Positions 18,482 through 26,647 of a stretch of 64,000 bases of DNA are shown here, piece by piece. Numbering within the stretch: position 1 is the stretch's first letter; each line of letters begins with the position of its first letter. Position numbers and translations under genes: made by a program. Location of the stretch: positions 614,149 through 678,148 of the forward strand of contig OX638343.1 in NCBI GenBank assembly GCA_951813075.1, in the 5' to 3' direction. This DNA comes from Arenicellales bacterium. GTDB lineage: Bacteria; Pseudomonadota; Gammaproteobacteria; Arenicellales; JAJDZL01. The notes under the pieces were generated by a model that searched no databases, was not told the DNA's origin, and saw nothing but the letters and a program-made list of their open reading frames with translations.

Positions 18482-19804
18482 TTAGTAACCGGCCGCTTCC
18501 ATCTCGTCAGCCGTCAGCGCCTGTGCTTTTTCGAGCGCTTCGGCAACTGTCTGCTGACCAGCAAGTGCAGCTGAAAATTCTTGTCCAACTTGCGAAGCTA
18601 TACCTGCAAATTCGGGGATTGCCACAAACTGTACACCGGTATATGGCACAGGATCAACAGTCGGGTTTATCGGATCAGCGGCATTGATCGAGTTCAGTGT
18701 CATTGCGGCGAAAGACGCAGCTTCCTGATAGGCAGGATTCGCATATAGCGATTGCCGTGTTCCCGGCGGTACGTTGGCCCAGCCTTCGTTTGAAGCGACC
18801 AGCTCGGTGTATTGTTTGCTGGTTGCCCAGGCGATAAATTTCTTTGCCGCATCTGTGGCATCCGAACCGGCTGGAATTGCCAAAGACCAAGCCCATAGCC
18901 AATTGCCGCGTTTGCCCAGCCCATTGTCCGGCGCCAAGGCAAATCCGACACTGTCGGCTACAGTCGAATTGTTCGGGTTGGTGACAAATGAGGCTGCTAC
19001 GGTTGCGTCTATCCACATTCCACACTTGCCTTGCTGGAATAAGGAAAGATTTTCGTTGAACCCATTGGTTGACGCTCCCGGAGGACCGTAGTTATTCATC
19101 AGATCGACGTAGTAGTTAAGCGTATTTGCCCACGCTTCGCTGTCAAATTGGGGTTTCCAGTTCTCATCGAACCAGCGAGCTCCGAATGAGTTTGCAGTGG
19201 CAGTAAGAAAAGCCATATTTTCGCCCCAACCAGCTTTTCCGCGAAGACACACACCGTAGATTTCGTTATCCTTGTCTGTCATTGCGGCAGCGGCTTCTTT
19301 GATGAAATCCCAAGTCGGTGCATTGGGCATCTCCATGCCAGCTTTTGCCATCAGATCAGTACGATACATGACCATGGAACTCTCGCCGTAAAATGGAGCC
19401 GCATAGAGCTCACCGTCTACAGTCAACCCATTGCGGATTGCGGGCAGCAGGTCGTCGACATCCCAATCTGACGGAAGATCGTTCAACGAAACAAGCCAAC
19501 CATTGTTACCCCAGATCGGAACCTCGTAGGTGCCAATGGTGAGGACGTCAAACTGACCGCCTTTTGTCGCGATATCCTGGGTGACGCGCTGACGCAGTAC
19601 GTTCTCTTCCAGAGTAACCCATTCAAGGGTAATATCGGGATTTTTAGACGTAAAATCGTCTGTAAGGCCTTGCATTCGGATCATATCGCCGTTGTTGACA
19701 GTCGCAATGGATACTACGCTTGCGGCGTGCGATTGCATAAACGCCCCGAATGTAACTGTAAACGCAAGCACGCTGGCTGCAATTACTGTTGATTTCATGC
19801 GCAT
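18482..19804 (-). CDS. smoE: Polyol ABC transporter substrate-binding protein
   Basis: Periplasmic receptor of the sorbitol/mannitol importer, of the extracellular solute-binding protein family 1. A signal peptide (about 1-27, ending in SHA) precedes the mature domain starting with SVVSIATVNNGDM. The length is 440 residues, standard for the group. Features of the sugar-alcohol subgroup include the GTYEVPIWG and YAAPFYGESSM segments. AGGAG lies 8 nt before the ATG at 19804; a second ATG two codons in is an alternative. It is first in the operon and probably the most strongly expressed gene, being followed by a stem-loop. A tandem operator-like repeat lies just upstream. Confidence 0.9.
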   Translation of the reverse strand: MRMKSTVIAASVLAFTVTFGAFMQSHAASVVSIATVNNGDMIRMQGLTDDFTSKNPDITLEWVTLEENVLRQRVTQDIATKGGQFDVLTIGTYEVPIWGNNGWLVSLNDLPSDWDVDDLLPAIRNGLTVDGELYAAPFYGESSMVMYRTDLMAKAGMEMPNAPTWDFIKEAAAAMTDKDNEIYGVCLRGKAGWGENMAFLTATANSFGARWFDENWKPQFDSEAWANTLNYYVDLMNNYGPPGASTNGFNENLSLFQQGKCGMWIDATVAASFVTNPNNSTVADSVGFALAPDNGLGKRGNWLWAWSLAIPAGSDATDAAKKFIAWATSKQYTELVASNEGWANVPPGTRQSLYANPAYQEAASFAAMTLNSINAADPINPTVDPVPYTGVQFVAIPEFAGIASQVGQEFSAALAGQQTVAEALEKAQALTADEMEAAGY

Positions 19805-19831
19805 GATTGAATTCTCCTGAGAATAATTTTT

Positions 19832-19867
19832 AATTTATCAATGTGATTTATTAATACGACTTATTAA
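19832..19867 (-). promoter_or_regulatory. Three operator-like repeats with 13-bp period upstream of smoE
   Basis: Read on the minus strand, TTAATAAGTC (19858-19867), TTAATAAATC (19845-19854) and TTGATAAATT (19832-19841) recur exactly every 13 bp, ending 27 bp before the smoE start. The middle copy shares the 10-mer TAATAAATCA with the inverted repeat near the ROK gene and kinase. Position and sharing suggest sites for the ROK regulator. AT-rich composition makes chance similarity possible. Confidence 0.5.
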
Positions 19868-20062
19868 TATAGAATTTAAACCACTTAGTCAAGATAAAAA
19901 TATTCAAGTTTTCCAGATTGTGGATTCGATTAAGACTGAATTTGAGTCAATGCTCGCCCGGTAGTTTGCAGGGACAGGAATTTAGTGCGGGATTTGCCGT
20001 TGTGCGGTTGAAAAACAAAGGCTTGCAACGGCGAAGCAACAAAGGAGTGATCTTGAATTTGC

Positions 20063-21328
20063 CTACTTCAAATCTTCATTTGCCGTGGCCATACCCAATG
20101 GACGCGTATCCGTTGTTGGAAATACCTCAGGTGCATTCACCGTTTTGCCGGTCTTCACCAGCAAATCGGTATCAGGTGAGAATCTTCGTATCAGCGGCAT
20201 CAGTGCAGCGCCGAGAACCCGAGCAGATGGTCCGATGGACCCGATAGCAATCTCAAAGGGTGAGAGTCCCGCTTGATTAAATCTTTCACACTCATCCAAA
20301 ACTGCATCAACGATTCGCTGACGCCATGCAGGGCACAGTAATCCATCGACTACTACTTCCTGGAAATCGATCACACTGGTTGCCGAAACTACTGCATGTG
20401 CCAACGCCGGTACCATACGGTGCATCCATTTGTTGAATATTATTTCCGCGTCATGGATGGGTGAAAAGTTAAACATGTCCGAAACATCAAATCCGACCAA
20501 GGCCAGTTTACGCTCCAGTTCAATTACAGATGCCAGATGAATCAACTGGCTAGGCCGGCCGTCAGAATCGTTACCGACCATCGGCATTGAACCGACGGCT
20601 CCTGCGTTAATTTGATCACCTCGATACAATCGGCCGTCAATAACAACACCGCCACCAACGAAAGTACCAAGGAAAAAATACAATGCACTGCGCTGGCGAA
20701 TCCGGTCGCCTGCAATCATCTCCGCAGCGCAGGCTGCCGTCGCGTCGTTAAATAGCGATACCGTCAGTCCTGTTGAACTTTCGAGTTGATCCTCAACATT
20801 AATATTGCGCCAGCCTTCAAGTGCGGAGGGTTGCAAGCCGAGCACGTCTGACCACTCGTGCAAATCCCATGGAATCGCTACGCCAAGTCCTACGATTCGC
20901 TGACGAAACTGTGGTTCTACCGAGTTGATGAGTTCTACTGAAGCTTCAATTGCCGCATTCATGGTCGATACAGGCAATGGAGCATCGTAGCGTTCGGTTC
21001 GCGATGCGACAATTTTGCCATAAAAATCGACTAATATCGCTTCCAGGCTGCGACGCCCGATCTTTACGCCGACGGAAAAGGCTCCGTGGGAATTGAGCGC
21101 GATTGGGGTGAAAGGCTTGCCTACGTGGCCGCGAACACGTTTAAGCTTGATAAGAAGCCCTTCGTCGATCAGGGAGTTGACGATAACAGTTGCAGCCTGG
21201 CCGCTAAGTCCGGTCGTTCGGGCAATCTCTGCCTTCGACAGGGCGCCAGCCTGACGAATGGCTGTAATCATCAGTCGCTCGTTGTAGGCTCTTATTCCTA
21301 TTGAATCTCCACCTCTCATAAATCTCAT
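20063..21328 (-). CDS. ROK-family transcriptional regulator of the polyol operon
   Basis: DNA-binding sugar-responsive repressor of the NagC/XylR type. A winged helix-turn-helix occupies about residues 18-65 (SKAEIARTTGLSGQAATVIV), followed by a ROK sugar-kinase-like domain containing the FFLGTFVGGGVVIDG and GAVGSM segments. The cysteine cluster (CxCGxxGC) that binds zinc in many ROK proteins is missing after GAVGSM, which may indicate altered or lost sugar-kinase function. The gene is divergent from the kinase gene and lies upstream of smoE on the same strand, so it can control both through the intergenic sites. The inducer, probably a polyol or fructose, is not known. Confidence 0.85.
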   Translation of the reverse strand: MRFMRGGDSIGIRAYNERLMITAIRQAGALSKAEIARTTGLSGQAATVIVNSLIDEGLLIKLKRVRGHVGKPFTPIALNSHGAFSVGVKIGRRSLEAILVDFYGKIVASRTERYDAPLPVSTMNAAIEASVELINSVEPQFRQRIVGLGVAIPWDLHEWSDVLGLQPSALEGWRNINVEDQLESSTGLTVSLFNDATAACAAEMIAGDRIRQRSALYFFLGTFVGGGVVIDGRLYRGDQINAGAVGSMPMVGNDSDGRPSQLIHLASVIELERKLALVGFDVSDMFNFSPIHDAEIIFNKWMHRMVPALAHAVVSATSVIDFQEVVVDGLLCPAWRQRIVDAVLDECERFNQAGLSPFEIAIGSIGPSARVLGAALMPLIRRFSPDTDLLVKTGKTVNAPEVFPTTDTRPLGMATANEDLK

Positions 21329-21391
21329 ATTCTCCGTAGTCTGACACCTGCGTCTGGAAAGTTTCAGGTGGCACCATTTGAATTTCTATAG

Positions 21392-21416
21392 ATAATAAAT
21401 CAACCTAATTTATTAT
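21392..21416. promoter_or_regulatory. Inverted repeat in ROK/kinase intergenic region, possible operator
   Basis: ATAATAAAT (21392-21400) and ATTTATTAT (21408-21416) form a perfect 9-bp inverted repeat with a 7-nt spacer. It lies 64 bp upstream of the ROK start and about 240 bp upstream of the kinase start, and it shares TAATAAATCA with the smoE upstream repeats. The spacing resembles NagC-type sites. Nothing else was recognised in the 330-bp gap 21329-21658. Confidence 0.5.
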
Positions 21417-21658
21417 ATTGATAGGAATTCGATGGATTAGTCAAATCGGGTAGGAGATCCAAGACCACTCGCAGACTGATTTTCCACGACACTGGCGGGA
21501 GACTTTTTACAGAGACCTATCAATGGAATTGAATCAATCACAACTGACGATAATCAAGCGAGCGCTGGAGTTCGATGTTCTTCACGATACAGCCAGACTT
21601 CAATGCCGTGCTAAACACAAATCATGAACGGCATCAGATCTATTCCACCGACTGAATA

Positions 21659-22606
21659 ATGTACTTGGTATGCGGCGAAGCGCTGTTTGATGTTTTCATC
21701 GACGGCGAGAACAAGAAAGTGGGGAGTTTGCGTCTGGAGGCGCATCCAGGAGGATCTCCTTTCAATGTTGCCATAGGTATCGCCCGTTTGGGTGGCAGGG
21801 CAGCATTGTTGACCGGAATGTCAAGAGGCACCTTAGGAGAACATCTTGTTCGTACATTGAAGCGGGAATCCGTTTCGACAGAGTATCTTGTTCGCTCCGG
21901 CAGGCGCACAACGCTTAGCCTTGTTGGCATAGACGATTTAGGGCAGCCGGACTATGAATTCTACGGATTGGGGTCTGCAGATTGTAACGTAACATCTGAA
22001 CTTGTTCCGTCAATCGGCCCTGAGGTCAGCGGACTGCATTTCGGTTCTTATTCAATTGCAGTACAACCAATTGCCGACGCATTTGCAGTTCTTGCGACGG
22101 CTAACCCGAATCGTTTTATTTCTGTCGACCCTAATGTTCGAACGATGGTGGAACCGAATCTTGACATATGGAGACAGCGAATGAAGGAATATGCTTCTTG
22201 CGCCGATCTGATGAAGTTCAGCAAAGAAGATTTGCAGATACTTTACCCGAAAATCGAAAATAACAAAACAGCGGAAACGCTTCTCGACGCCGGGGTTAAA
22301 CTTGTTGTGATAACCGATGGCGGAAGGACAGTGTCGGCTTGGACTCACAAGGATCATGTTGTGCAAGTGACACCGCCCACAACGTCAGTTGTCGACGCGG
22401 TTGGTGCGGGTGACAGCTTTCAGGCCGCTTTACTTGTAAAGTTGTCAGAAGAAGGAGCCGGTGATCCAAAAGAGGCTGTAGACACACTCGACGAGAAACG
22501 CCTGAAGAACATTTTGAACTTCGCAGTTCAAGCAGCACGAATTACTTGTCGCAGGCGTGGAGCAGATCTACCGCGCCGCGCCGAGCTCACCGGATTTGAC
22601 ATCTAA
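21659..22606 (+). CDS. PfkB-family carbohydrate kinase, probable fructokinase
   Basis: ATP-dependent sugar kinase of the ribokinase fold. It begins with the fructokinase-like MYLVCGEALFDVF, has the N-terminal sugar-binding GGSPFNVAIGIARLGG segment (31-46), and carries the catalytic DAVGAGDSF motif at 246-254 with base Asp252. The 315-residue length is usual. The dehydrogenases of the neighbouring operon both yield fructose, so fructose phosphorylation completes the pathway, as mtlZ does in Rhodobacter. It is divergent from the ROK gene. The ATG at 21659 is clear, although no strong ribosome site precedes it. Confidence 0.87.
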   Translation: MYLVCGEALFDVFIDGENKKVGSLRLEAHPGGSPFNVAIGIARLGGRAALLTGMSRGTLGEHLVRTLKRESVSTEYLVRSGRRTTLSLVGIDDLGQPDYEFYGLGSADCNVTSELVPSIGPEVSGLHFGSYSIAVQPIADAFAVLATANPNRFISVDPNVRTMVEPNLDIWRQRMKEYASCADLMKFSKEDLQILYPKIENNKTAETLLDAGVKLVVITDGGRTVSAWTHKDHVVQVTPPTTSVVDAVGAGDSFQAALLVKLSEEGAGDPKEAVDTLDEKRLKNILNFAVQAARITCRRRGADLPRRAELTGFDI

Positions 22607-22765
22607 CGAATCCTATTCGCGAGATTACAGATTGTTGAAATGGATGGAGAACCACAGTATGTTGTCTTGTTGCTGAACGACATGCATGATTATTCTGCAT
22701 TTGACCATGCTTTGATTGGTGATTGTGTATCCGCCCAGTTATTCTGGAACACAATGCTAGGCTAG
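22607..22765 (+). pseudogene. Possible antitoxin N-terminal remnant
   Basis: A frame open from the kinase stop to a TAG at 22763-22765 reads RLQIVEMDGEPQYVVL in its centre (ATG at 22640). That resembles the opening of Phd- or HigA-type antitoxins, which commonly run xxQIIExDGxPxxxVVP. After about 25 residues the resemblance is lost. No complete DNA-binding domain follows. It may be debris from another toxin-antitoxin gene, or chance; a homology search would decide. Confidence 0.25.
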
Positions 22766-22789
22766 TCTGTCGTGAATGATACACGGAGA

Positions 22790-22962
22790 AAAGATGATGC
22801 AAGACAAGTCAAGATGGATGTCCGGTAGCGAGCGGAGTTGGTTTTGCGGGTGATGAGAAAGGAAGAGCCGGTAGCGGTGATCGCACGTGGCGCCGGAATC
22901 AGCCAGCCGATTTGTTTCGCTGGCGGGACGAGTTTCCGCAAGTTGGCGTTGCGGCGACGGAC
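22790..22962 (+). pseudogene. Decayed helix-turn-helix transposase fragment
   Basis: The frame from 22829 reads RAELVLRVMRKEEPVAVIAR and then GAGISQP; a TAG at 22826-22828 interrupts it and one frameshift is needed to continue as LFRWRDEFPQVGVAA. Together this is the typical N-terminal helix-turn-helix of IS3-like transposases (VAVIARELGIS...LYRWRDEF). No catalytic DDE part, inverted repeats or second copy was found. The fragment abuts the truncated toxin on the opposite strand. Confidence 0.6.
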
Positions 22963-22988
22963 ACAGTAATAGTACGAAAAACAACCAA

Positions 22989-23087
22989 GACTATCGTAAT
23001 CAGTTCCACAGCCTTTCTCTTTAGACCGGCATTAGCCAGTTTTTTTGCATCCTTCTTAGCTTGCTTGGTGAAATGAAGTTTTCACAC
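22989..23087 (-). pseudogene. Broken Txe/YoeB-type toxin gene
   Basis: The minus strand after the antitoxin stop reads GTG-TGA-AAA-CTT, then KLHFTKQAKKDAKKLANAGL and KRKAVELI. This matches the opening of Txe/YoeB mRNA-cleaving toxins, which usually start M-x-W-K-L with TKQAQKDAKKLAxxGLKxKAxxL. The GTG (23087-23085) overlaps the antitoxin stop (TAGTG) as in intact pairs. The second codon is TGA where Trp (TGG) is expected, and similarity stops after about 30 residues, where transposase-like sequence begins on the other strand. The C-terminal catalytic residues are absent, so no active toxin can be made. Confidence 0.7.
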
Positions 23088-23326
23088 TACCAATCTAGTT
23101 CCTGATCACATTCTTCAAGATTGGTATTGATTCCATCAACAATAGCTTCACGCATTCCCGGAATGGATAACAAGTACAAAGTTTCATTAATGCAATTCCA
23201 GTCTTCCTCAGCGAGAAGCACCGCATTGCCTCGCTTTCCAGCGATAATCACCGGCTTGTGCGTTTGCACTGCTTCGTCAACCAGTTTATACAGATTCGTG
23301 CGAGCTTTTGTTACGCTGATCATCAT
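23087..23326 (-). CDS. Type II antitoxin, YefM/Phd family
   Basis: Small DNA-binding antitoxin of 79 residues that would neutralise a YoeB/Txe-type RNase and repress its own operon. The N-terminal ISVTKARTNLYKLVDEA and the central RGNAVLLAEEDW segment are the YefM dimerisation/DNA-binding pattern; the acidic C-terminus (NLEECDQELDW) is the toxin-wrapping part. I start at the ATG at 23326, with AGG 8 nt upstream; a GTG three codons earlier is possible. A perfect palindrome TCGTACGA (23345-23352) just upstream is a candidate operator. The toxin that should follow is broken, so this is an orphan antitoxin. Confidence 0.8.
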   Translation of the reverse strand: MMISVTKARTNLYKLVDEAVQTHKPVIIAGKRGNAVLLAEEDWNCINETLYLLSIPGMREAIVDGINTNLEECDQELDW

Positions 23327-23519
23327 TTTGGACACCTGATAAATTCGTACGATATGTCAAGTTTGAATTTTGGTTACAGCAATTTTGTTTTGGATTTCTG
23401 CAAGTTTAAATTTCCTTTCAGTAATCCGACGCTCAAAACTTATAATACTGAATCTTCCTGTGCATCGCGAAAACTACCGCGGTGCAAAAATTTTAAATCT
23501 TTCTCTAAGGTTATGCCTT

Positions 23520-25424
23520 ATGCCGATAATTTCACTGCCGGACGGGTCGGAAAAACATTACGCATCCAATCCTACGATTGATCAGATCGCCGCAGATATT
23601 GGAACCGGATTGCACAGAGCCGCTATCGCGGGTGAATTTGCCGGTGTTCTGCTAGATACATCGCGCGAAATTCATACCGATGGCGAATTAAAGATCATCA
23701 CGGGTAAAGATGAAGAAGGATTAGAGATCATTCGTCACTCTACGGCGCACCTGCTAGCCCAGGCGGTTAAACGACTGTATCCATCTGCACAAGTCACCAT
23801 CGGCCCGGTAATTGAGGACGGATTCTACTATGACTTCGCATTTGAACGTGGTTTCGCCAACGAGGATCTGGAGCGGATCGAAGTTTGCATGCGAGAAATC
23901 GTCTCTGAGAAACTTCAGGTAAATCGCAAAGTTATCGAGCGGGATGATGCTGTTTCCCTGTTCCGTGAAATGGGTGAGGAATACAAAGCGGAAATTATCG
24001 AGGATCTTCCAGAGGGTGAGCAGATTTCGCTCTATGAACAGGGGGATTTTGTCGATCTTTGTCGCGGGCCACATGTGCCGCACACCGGCTTTCTACGAGC
24101 TTTCAAACTGACCAAGGTGGCCGGTGCGTACTGGCGCGGAGATTCAAGCAACGAAATGCTGCAGCGGATTTATGGAACTGCCTGGAACAGCAAGAGTGAA
24201 TTGGACGAATATCTGAAGCGACAAGAAGAGGCGATGTTGCGCGACCATCGGAAGTTAGGCGCCGAACTGGATCTGTTTCATTTTCAGGAAGAAGCGCCGG
24301 GTATGGCGTTTTGGCACGAGAAAGGATGGACCCTGTTCCGATTGGTGGAGTCCTATATGCGCAATCTTCTAAGAGACTACAACTATATGGAAGTGCATAC
24401 ACCGCAATTGATTGACCGTTCATTGTGGGAACGCTCTGGACATTGGGAAACGTTTCAGGAAAACATGTTCACTACCGAAATCGAGAAAAAGTCATATGCA
24501 CTCAAACCGATGAATTGTCCCGGGCATGTCCAGGTATTCAATCAGGGACTTCGCAGTTTCCGCGATCTTCCGCTACGAATTTCGGAATTTGGAATTGTTC
24601 ATCGGTACGAGCCATCCGGTACATTGCATGGACTGATGCGCGTCAGACGCTTCACCCAGGACGACGCACACGTATTCTGTTCCGAAGATCAGATTCAGAC
24701 GGAAGTGGAGACCCTGATTGAAATTGCGCTGCGCGTCTACTCTGATTTTGGATTCAATGAAATTTCAGTGGGATTGTCGACCCGACCAGCGAAGAGAGTC
24801 GGAAGTGACGATCTTTGGAACCGTGCTGAGAGTGCGTTGCAGGCCGTCTTGGAACAGCGTGGCATGGCATATACGACTTATGAAGGGGAGGGCGCGTTTT
24901 ATGGCCCCAAGATTGATTTCGTATTGAACGACAGTATGGGAAGAAAATGGCAATGCGGTACAATCCAACTCGACTTCTCAATGCCCGGACGCCTTGATGC
25001 TCAATACGTGGACACCGACAGCACCAAGAAAACGCCTGTCATGATTCACCGAGCGATTCTCGGATCGGTAGAAAGATTCATCGGAATTCTGATCGAGGAG
25101 TATGCTGGTAAGTTTCCAGTCTGGCTGGCGCCGATTCAAGCAGTTGTGATGAATATTTCTGAAGGTCAGAAAGAATATTCGGTTAAAATATCGGATTCGT
25201 TGAAGAAAGCCGGAATCCGAGTCGCTCTGGATTTGAGAAATGAAAAAATCGGATTCAAGATTAGGGAACAGACACTTAACAAAATTCCGTTCCTTTTAAT
25301 CGTCGGCAATCGCGAAGTCGAAACCGAACATGTTGCGGTTCGCGCACTATCCGGGGAGAACCTGGGTTCGCAACCAAAAGCATCAGTGATCAAGATGATT
25401 CAAGATGCGAGCAGTTTGAATTGA
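23520..25424 (+). CDS. thrS: Threonine--tRNA ligase
   Basis: Charges tRNA-Thr in the cytoplasm. Domains in order: TGS (about 1-60), editing domain with HSTAHLLAQ (His73 and His77), class II catalytic core with the zinc-site MNCPGH segment, and a C-terminal anticodon-binding domain. From the ATG at 23520 the protein has 634 residues (E. coli 642), with AAGG 9 nt upstream; the frame continues 50 codons upstream but that part is not ThrS-like. It heads the conserved translation operon thrS-infC-rpmI-rplT-pheST-ihfA. The 180-bp leader is AT-rich; no clear tRNA-like operator was recognised. Confidence 0.97.
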   Translation: MPIISLPDGSEKHYASNPTIDQIAADIGTGLHRAAIAGEFAGVLLDTSREIHTDGELKIITGKDEEGLEIIRHSTAHLLAQAVKRLYPSAQVTIGPVIEDGFYYDFAFERGFANEDLERIEVCMREIVSEKLQVNRKVIERDDAVSLFREMGEEYKAEIIEDLPEGEQISLYEQGDFVDLCRGPHVPHTGFLRAFKLTKVAGAYWRGDSSNEMLQRIYGTAWNSKSELDEYLKRQEEAMLRDHRKLGAELDLFHFQEEAPGMAFWHEKGWTLFRLVESYMRNLLRDYNYMEVHTPQLIDRSLWERSGHWETFQENMFTTEIEKKSYALKPMNCPGHVQVFNQGLRSFRDLPLRISEFGIVHRYEPSGTLHGLMRVRRFTQDDAHVFCSEDQIQTEVETLIEIALRVYSDFGFNEISVGLSTRPAKRVGSDDLWNRAESALQAVLEQRGMAYTTYEGEGAFYGPKIDFVLNDSMGRKWQCGTIQLDFSMPGRLDAQYVDTDSTKKTPVMIHRAILGSVERFIGILIEEYAGKFPVWLAPIQAVVMNISEGQKEYSVKISDSLKKAGIRVALDLRNEKIGFKIREQTLNKIPFLLIVGNREVETEHVAVRALSGENLGSQPKASVIKMIQDASSLN

Positions 25425-25448
25425 ATTAAGTAAACAGGAGAAAACGAA

Positions 25449-25967
25449 ACGGCTACTGACAAATTACACCGCATCAATTCGCAAATCGAAGCCGAAATGG
25501 TTCGATTGGTCAGTGAGGATGGCAAACAGGTCGGGGTGGTTTCTCTGGCCGAAGCAAAAACTTACGCACTGCAAGCGGATCTTGATCTAGTTGAAATATC
25601 TCCTACTTCTAATCCACCCGTCTGTCGGGTTATGGACTATGGGAAGTTCAGATATTTGACAAGCAAGAAACAGCATGATGCGAGACGAAAACAGAAACAG
25701 ATTGTTGTCAAGGAAATCAAGTTTCGTCCAGGTACGGATATTGGTGACTATGATGTCAAATTGAATCGCTTGAGGAAATTCCTGGAAGAAGGCAACAAAA
25801 CTCGCGTAACCATGAGATTTCGTGGTCGGGAAGTCACTCATCCGAAATTGGGACTCGAGATGCTTGATCGCGTGAAGCACGATCTTGCAGAAATCGCGGT
25901 TGTTGAACAGGAGCCTATATTGGAGGGGCGGCAGATGGTGATGCTGCTGGCGCCGACGAAAACATAA
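25449..25967 (+). CDS. infC: Translation initiation factor IF-3, probable ACG start
   Basis: Binds the 30S subunit and discriminates against wrong start codons. The product aligns with E. coli IF-3 through HRINSQIEAEMVRLV (E. coli NRINGEIRAQEVRL), PPVCRVMDYGKF and VKEIKFRPGTDIGDYDVK. The first in-frame ATG (25497) would cut off the RIN motif and part of the N-domain. AGGAG at 25436-25440 is 8 nt before an in-frame ACG at 25449, giving 172 residues (E. coli 180). E. coli infC uses AUU, which lets IF-3 repress its own synthesis; an ACG start would serve the same loop. ATC at 25473 is a less likely alternative. Confidence 0.88.
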   Translation, partial: TATDKLHRINSQIEAEMVRLVSEDGKQVGVVSLAEAKTYALQADLDLVEISPTSNPPVCRVMDYGKFRYLTSKKQHDARRKQKQIVVKEIKFRPGTDIGDYDVKLNRLRKFLEEGNKTRVTMRFRGREVTHPKLGLEMLDRVKHDLAEIAVVEQEPILEGRQMVMLLAPTKT

Positions 25968-25994
25968 TGGAACTAGATTAATTAGGAATCGCCG

Positions 25995-26192
25995 ATGCCT
26001 AAAATGAAAACGAACAAGGGAGCAGCGAAGCGCTTCAAGCGCACTGCGACCGGTAAATTCAAGCGTGGTCATTCGCACGCTTCCCATATTTTCACCAAGA
26101 AATCGACCAAACGTAAGCGCGGTTTACGCAAAGGGGCGCTCGTGCATTCCGCTGATGCGTCGAAAGTTCAGAAAATGCTTCCTTACGCGTAG
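25995..26192 (+). CDS. rpmI: 50S ribosomal protein L35
   Basis: Basic 65-residue ribosomal protein with the usual [20 protein letters not shown] start and the [17 protein letters not shown] centre. It lies 27 nt after infC and 14 nt before rplT in the translation operon. In E. coli L20 represses this gene by binding upstream; the corresponding RNA structure was not identified here. Confidence 0.97.
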   Translation: MPKMKTNKGAAKRFKRTATGKFKRGHSHASHIFTKKSTKRKRGLRKGALVHSADASKVQKMLPYA

Positions 26193-26206
26193 ACGAGGAA
26201 TAAGTA

Positions 26207-26569
26207 ATGCCAAGAGTAAAACGCAGCGTGACCGCAAGAGCGCGACACAAGAAAGTATTGAAACAGGCGAAAGGGTATCGAGGTGCTCGGAAGAAAGTAT
26301 TTCGCGTTGCCAAGCAAGCTGTAATCAAGGCTGGGCAGTACGCCTATCGAGATCGTCGACGAAAGAAAAGGGATTTCAGATCTCTTTGGATTTTGCGTAT
26401 CAATGCGGCATCGAGAGAATGTGGCATGACCTACAGCACCTTTATGCGAGGGTTGTCGCTGGCCAGCATCGAGCTTGATCGCAAGTCGCTGGCTGGCATT
26501 GCTGTGGACGATAGTGAAACGTTTTCCAGACTAGCTGAAAAAGCCAAGGTCGAGTTAAGCGGAGCCTAG
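26207..26569 (+). CDS. rplT: 50S ribosomal protein L20
   Basis: rRNA-binding protein needed early in 50S assembly. The 120-residue sequence has the basic N-terminal extension ([20 protein letters not shown], then [19 protein letters not shown]) and the globular C-domain with [19 protein letters not shown]. Length matches E. coli (118). A GAGG sequence lies 10 nt upstream of the ATG. It follows rpmI and precedes pheS by 78 nt. Confidence 0.97.
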   Translation: MPRVKRSVTARARHKKVLKQAKGYRGARKKVFRVAKQAVIKAGQYAYRDRRRKKRDFRSLWILRINAASRECGMTYSTFMRGLSLASIELDRKSLAGIAVDDSETFSRLAEKAKVELSGA

Positions 26570-26647
26570 CACACCTTCGTAGCATTACTCGCTAAGTCAG
26601 CAAATTCCCTACTTCAGCAATTGATTGATTGCAATCGTATCTGAGCG

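Noticed and set aside
23082..23087. TGA in the toxin read as Trp or selenocysteine
   Set aside because: Other genes here (smoK, hom, acetyl cluster genes) use TGA as a normal stop, and no insertion element is visible; the toxin is truncated anyway.
12684..23500. tRNA-Val as attachment site of an integrated island with a repeated tRNA end
   Set aside because: No second copy of the tRNA 3' end and no integrase were found up to thrS.
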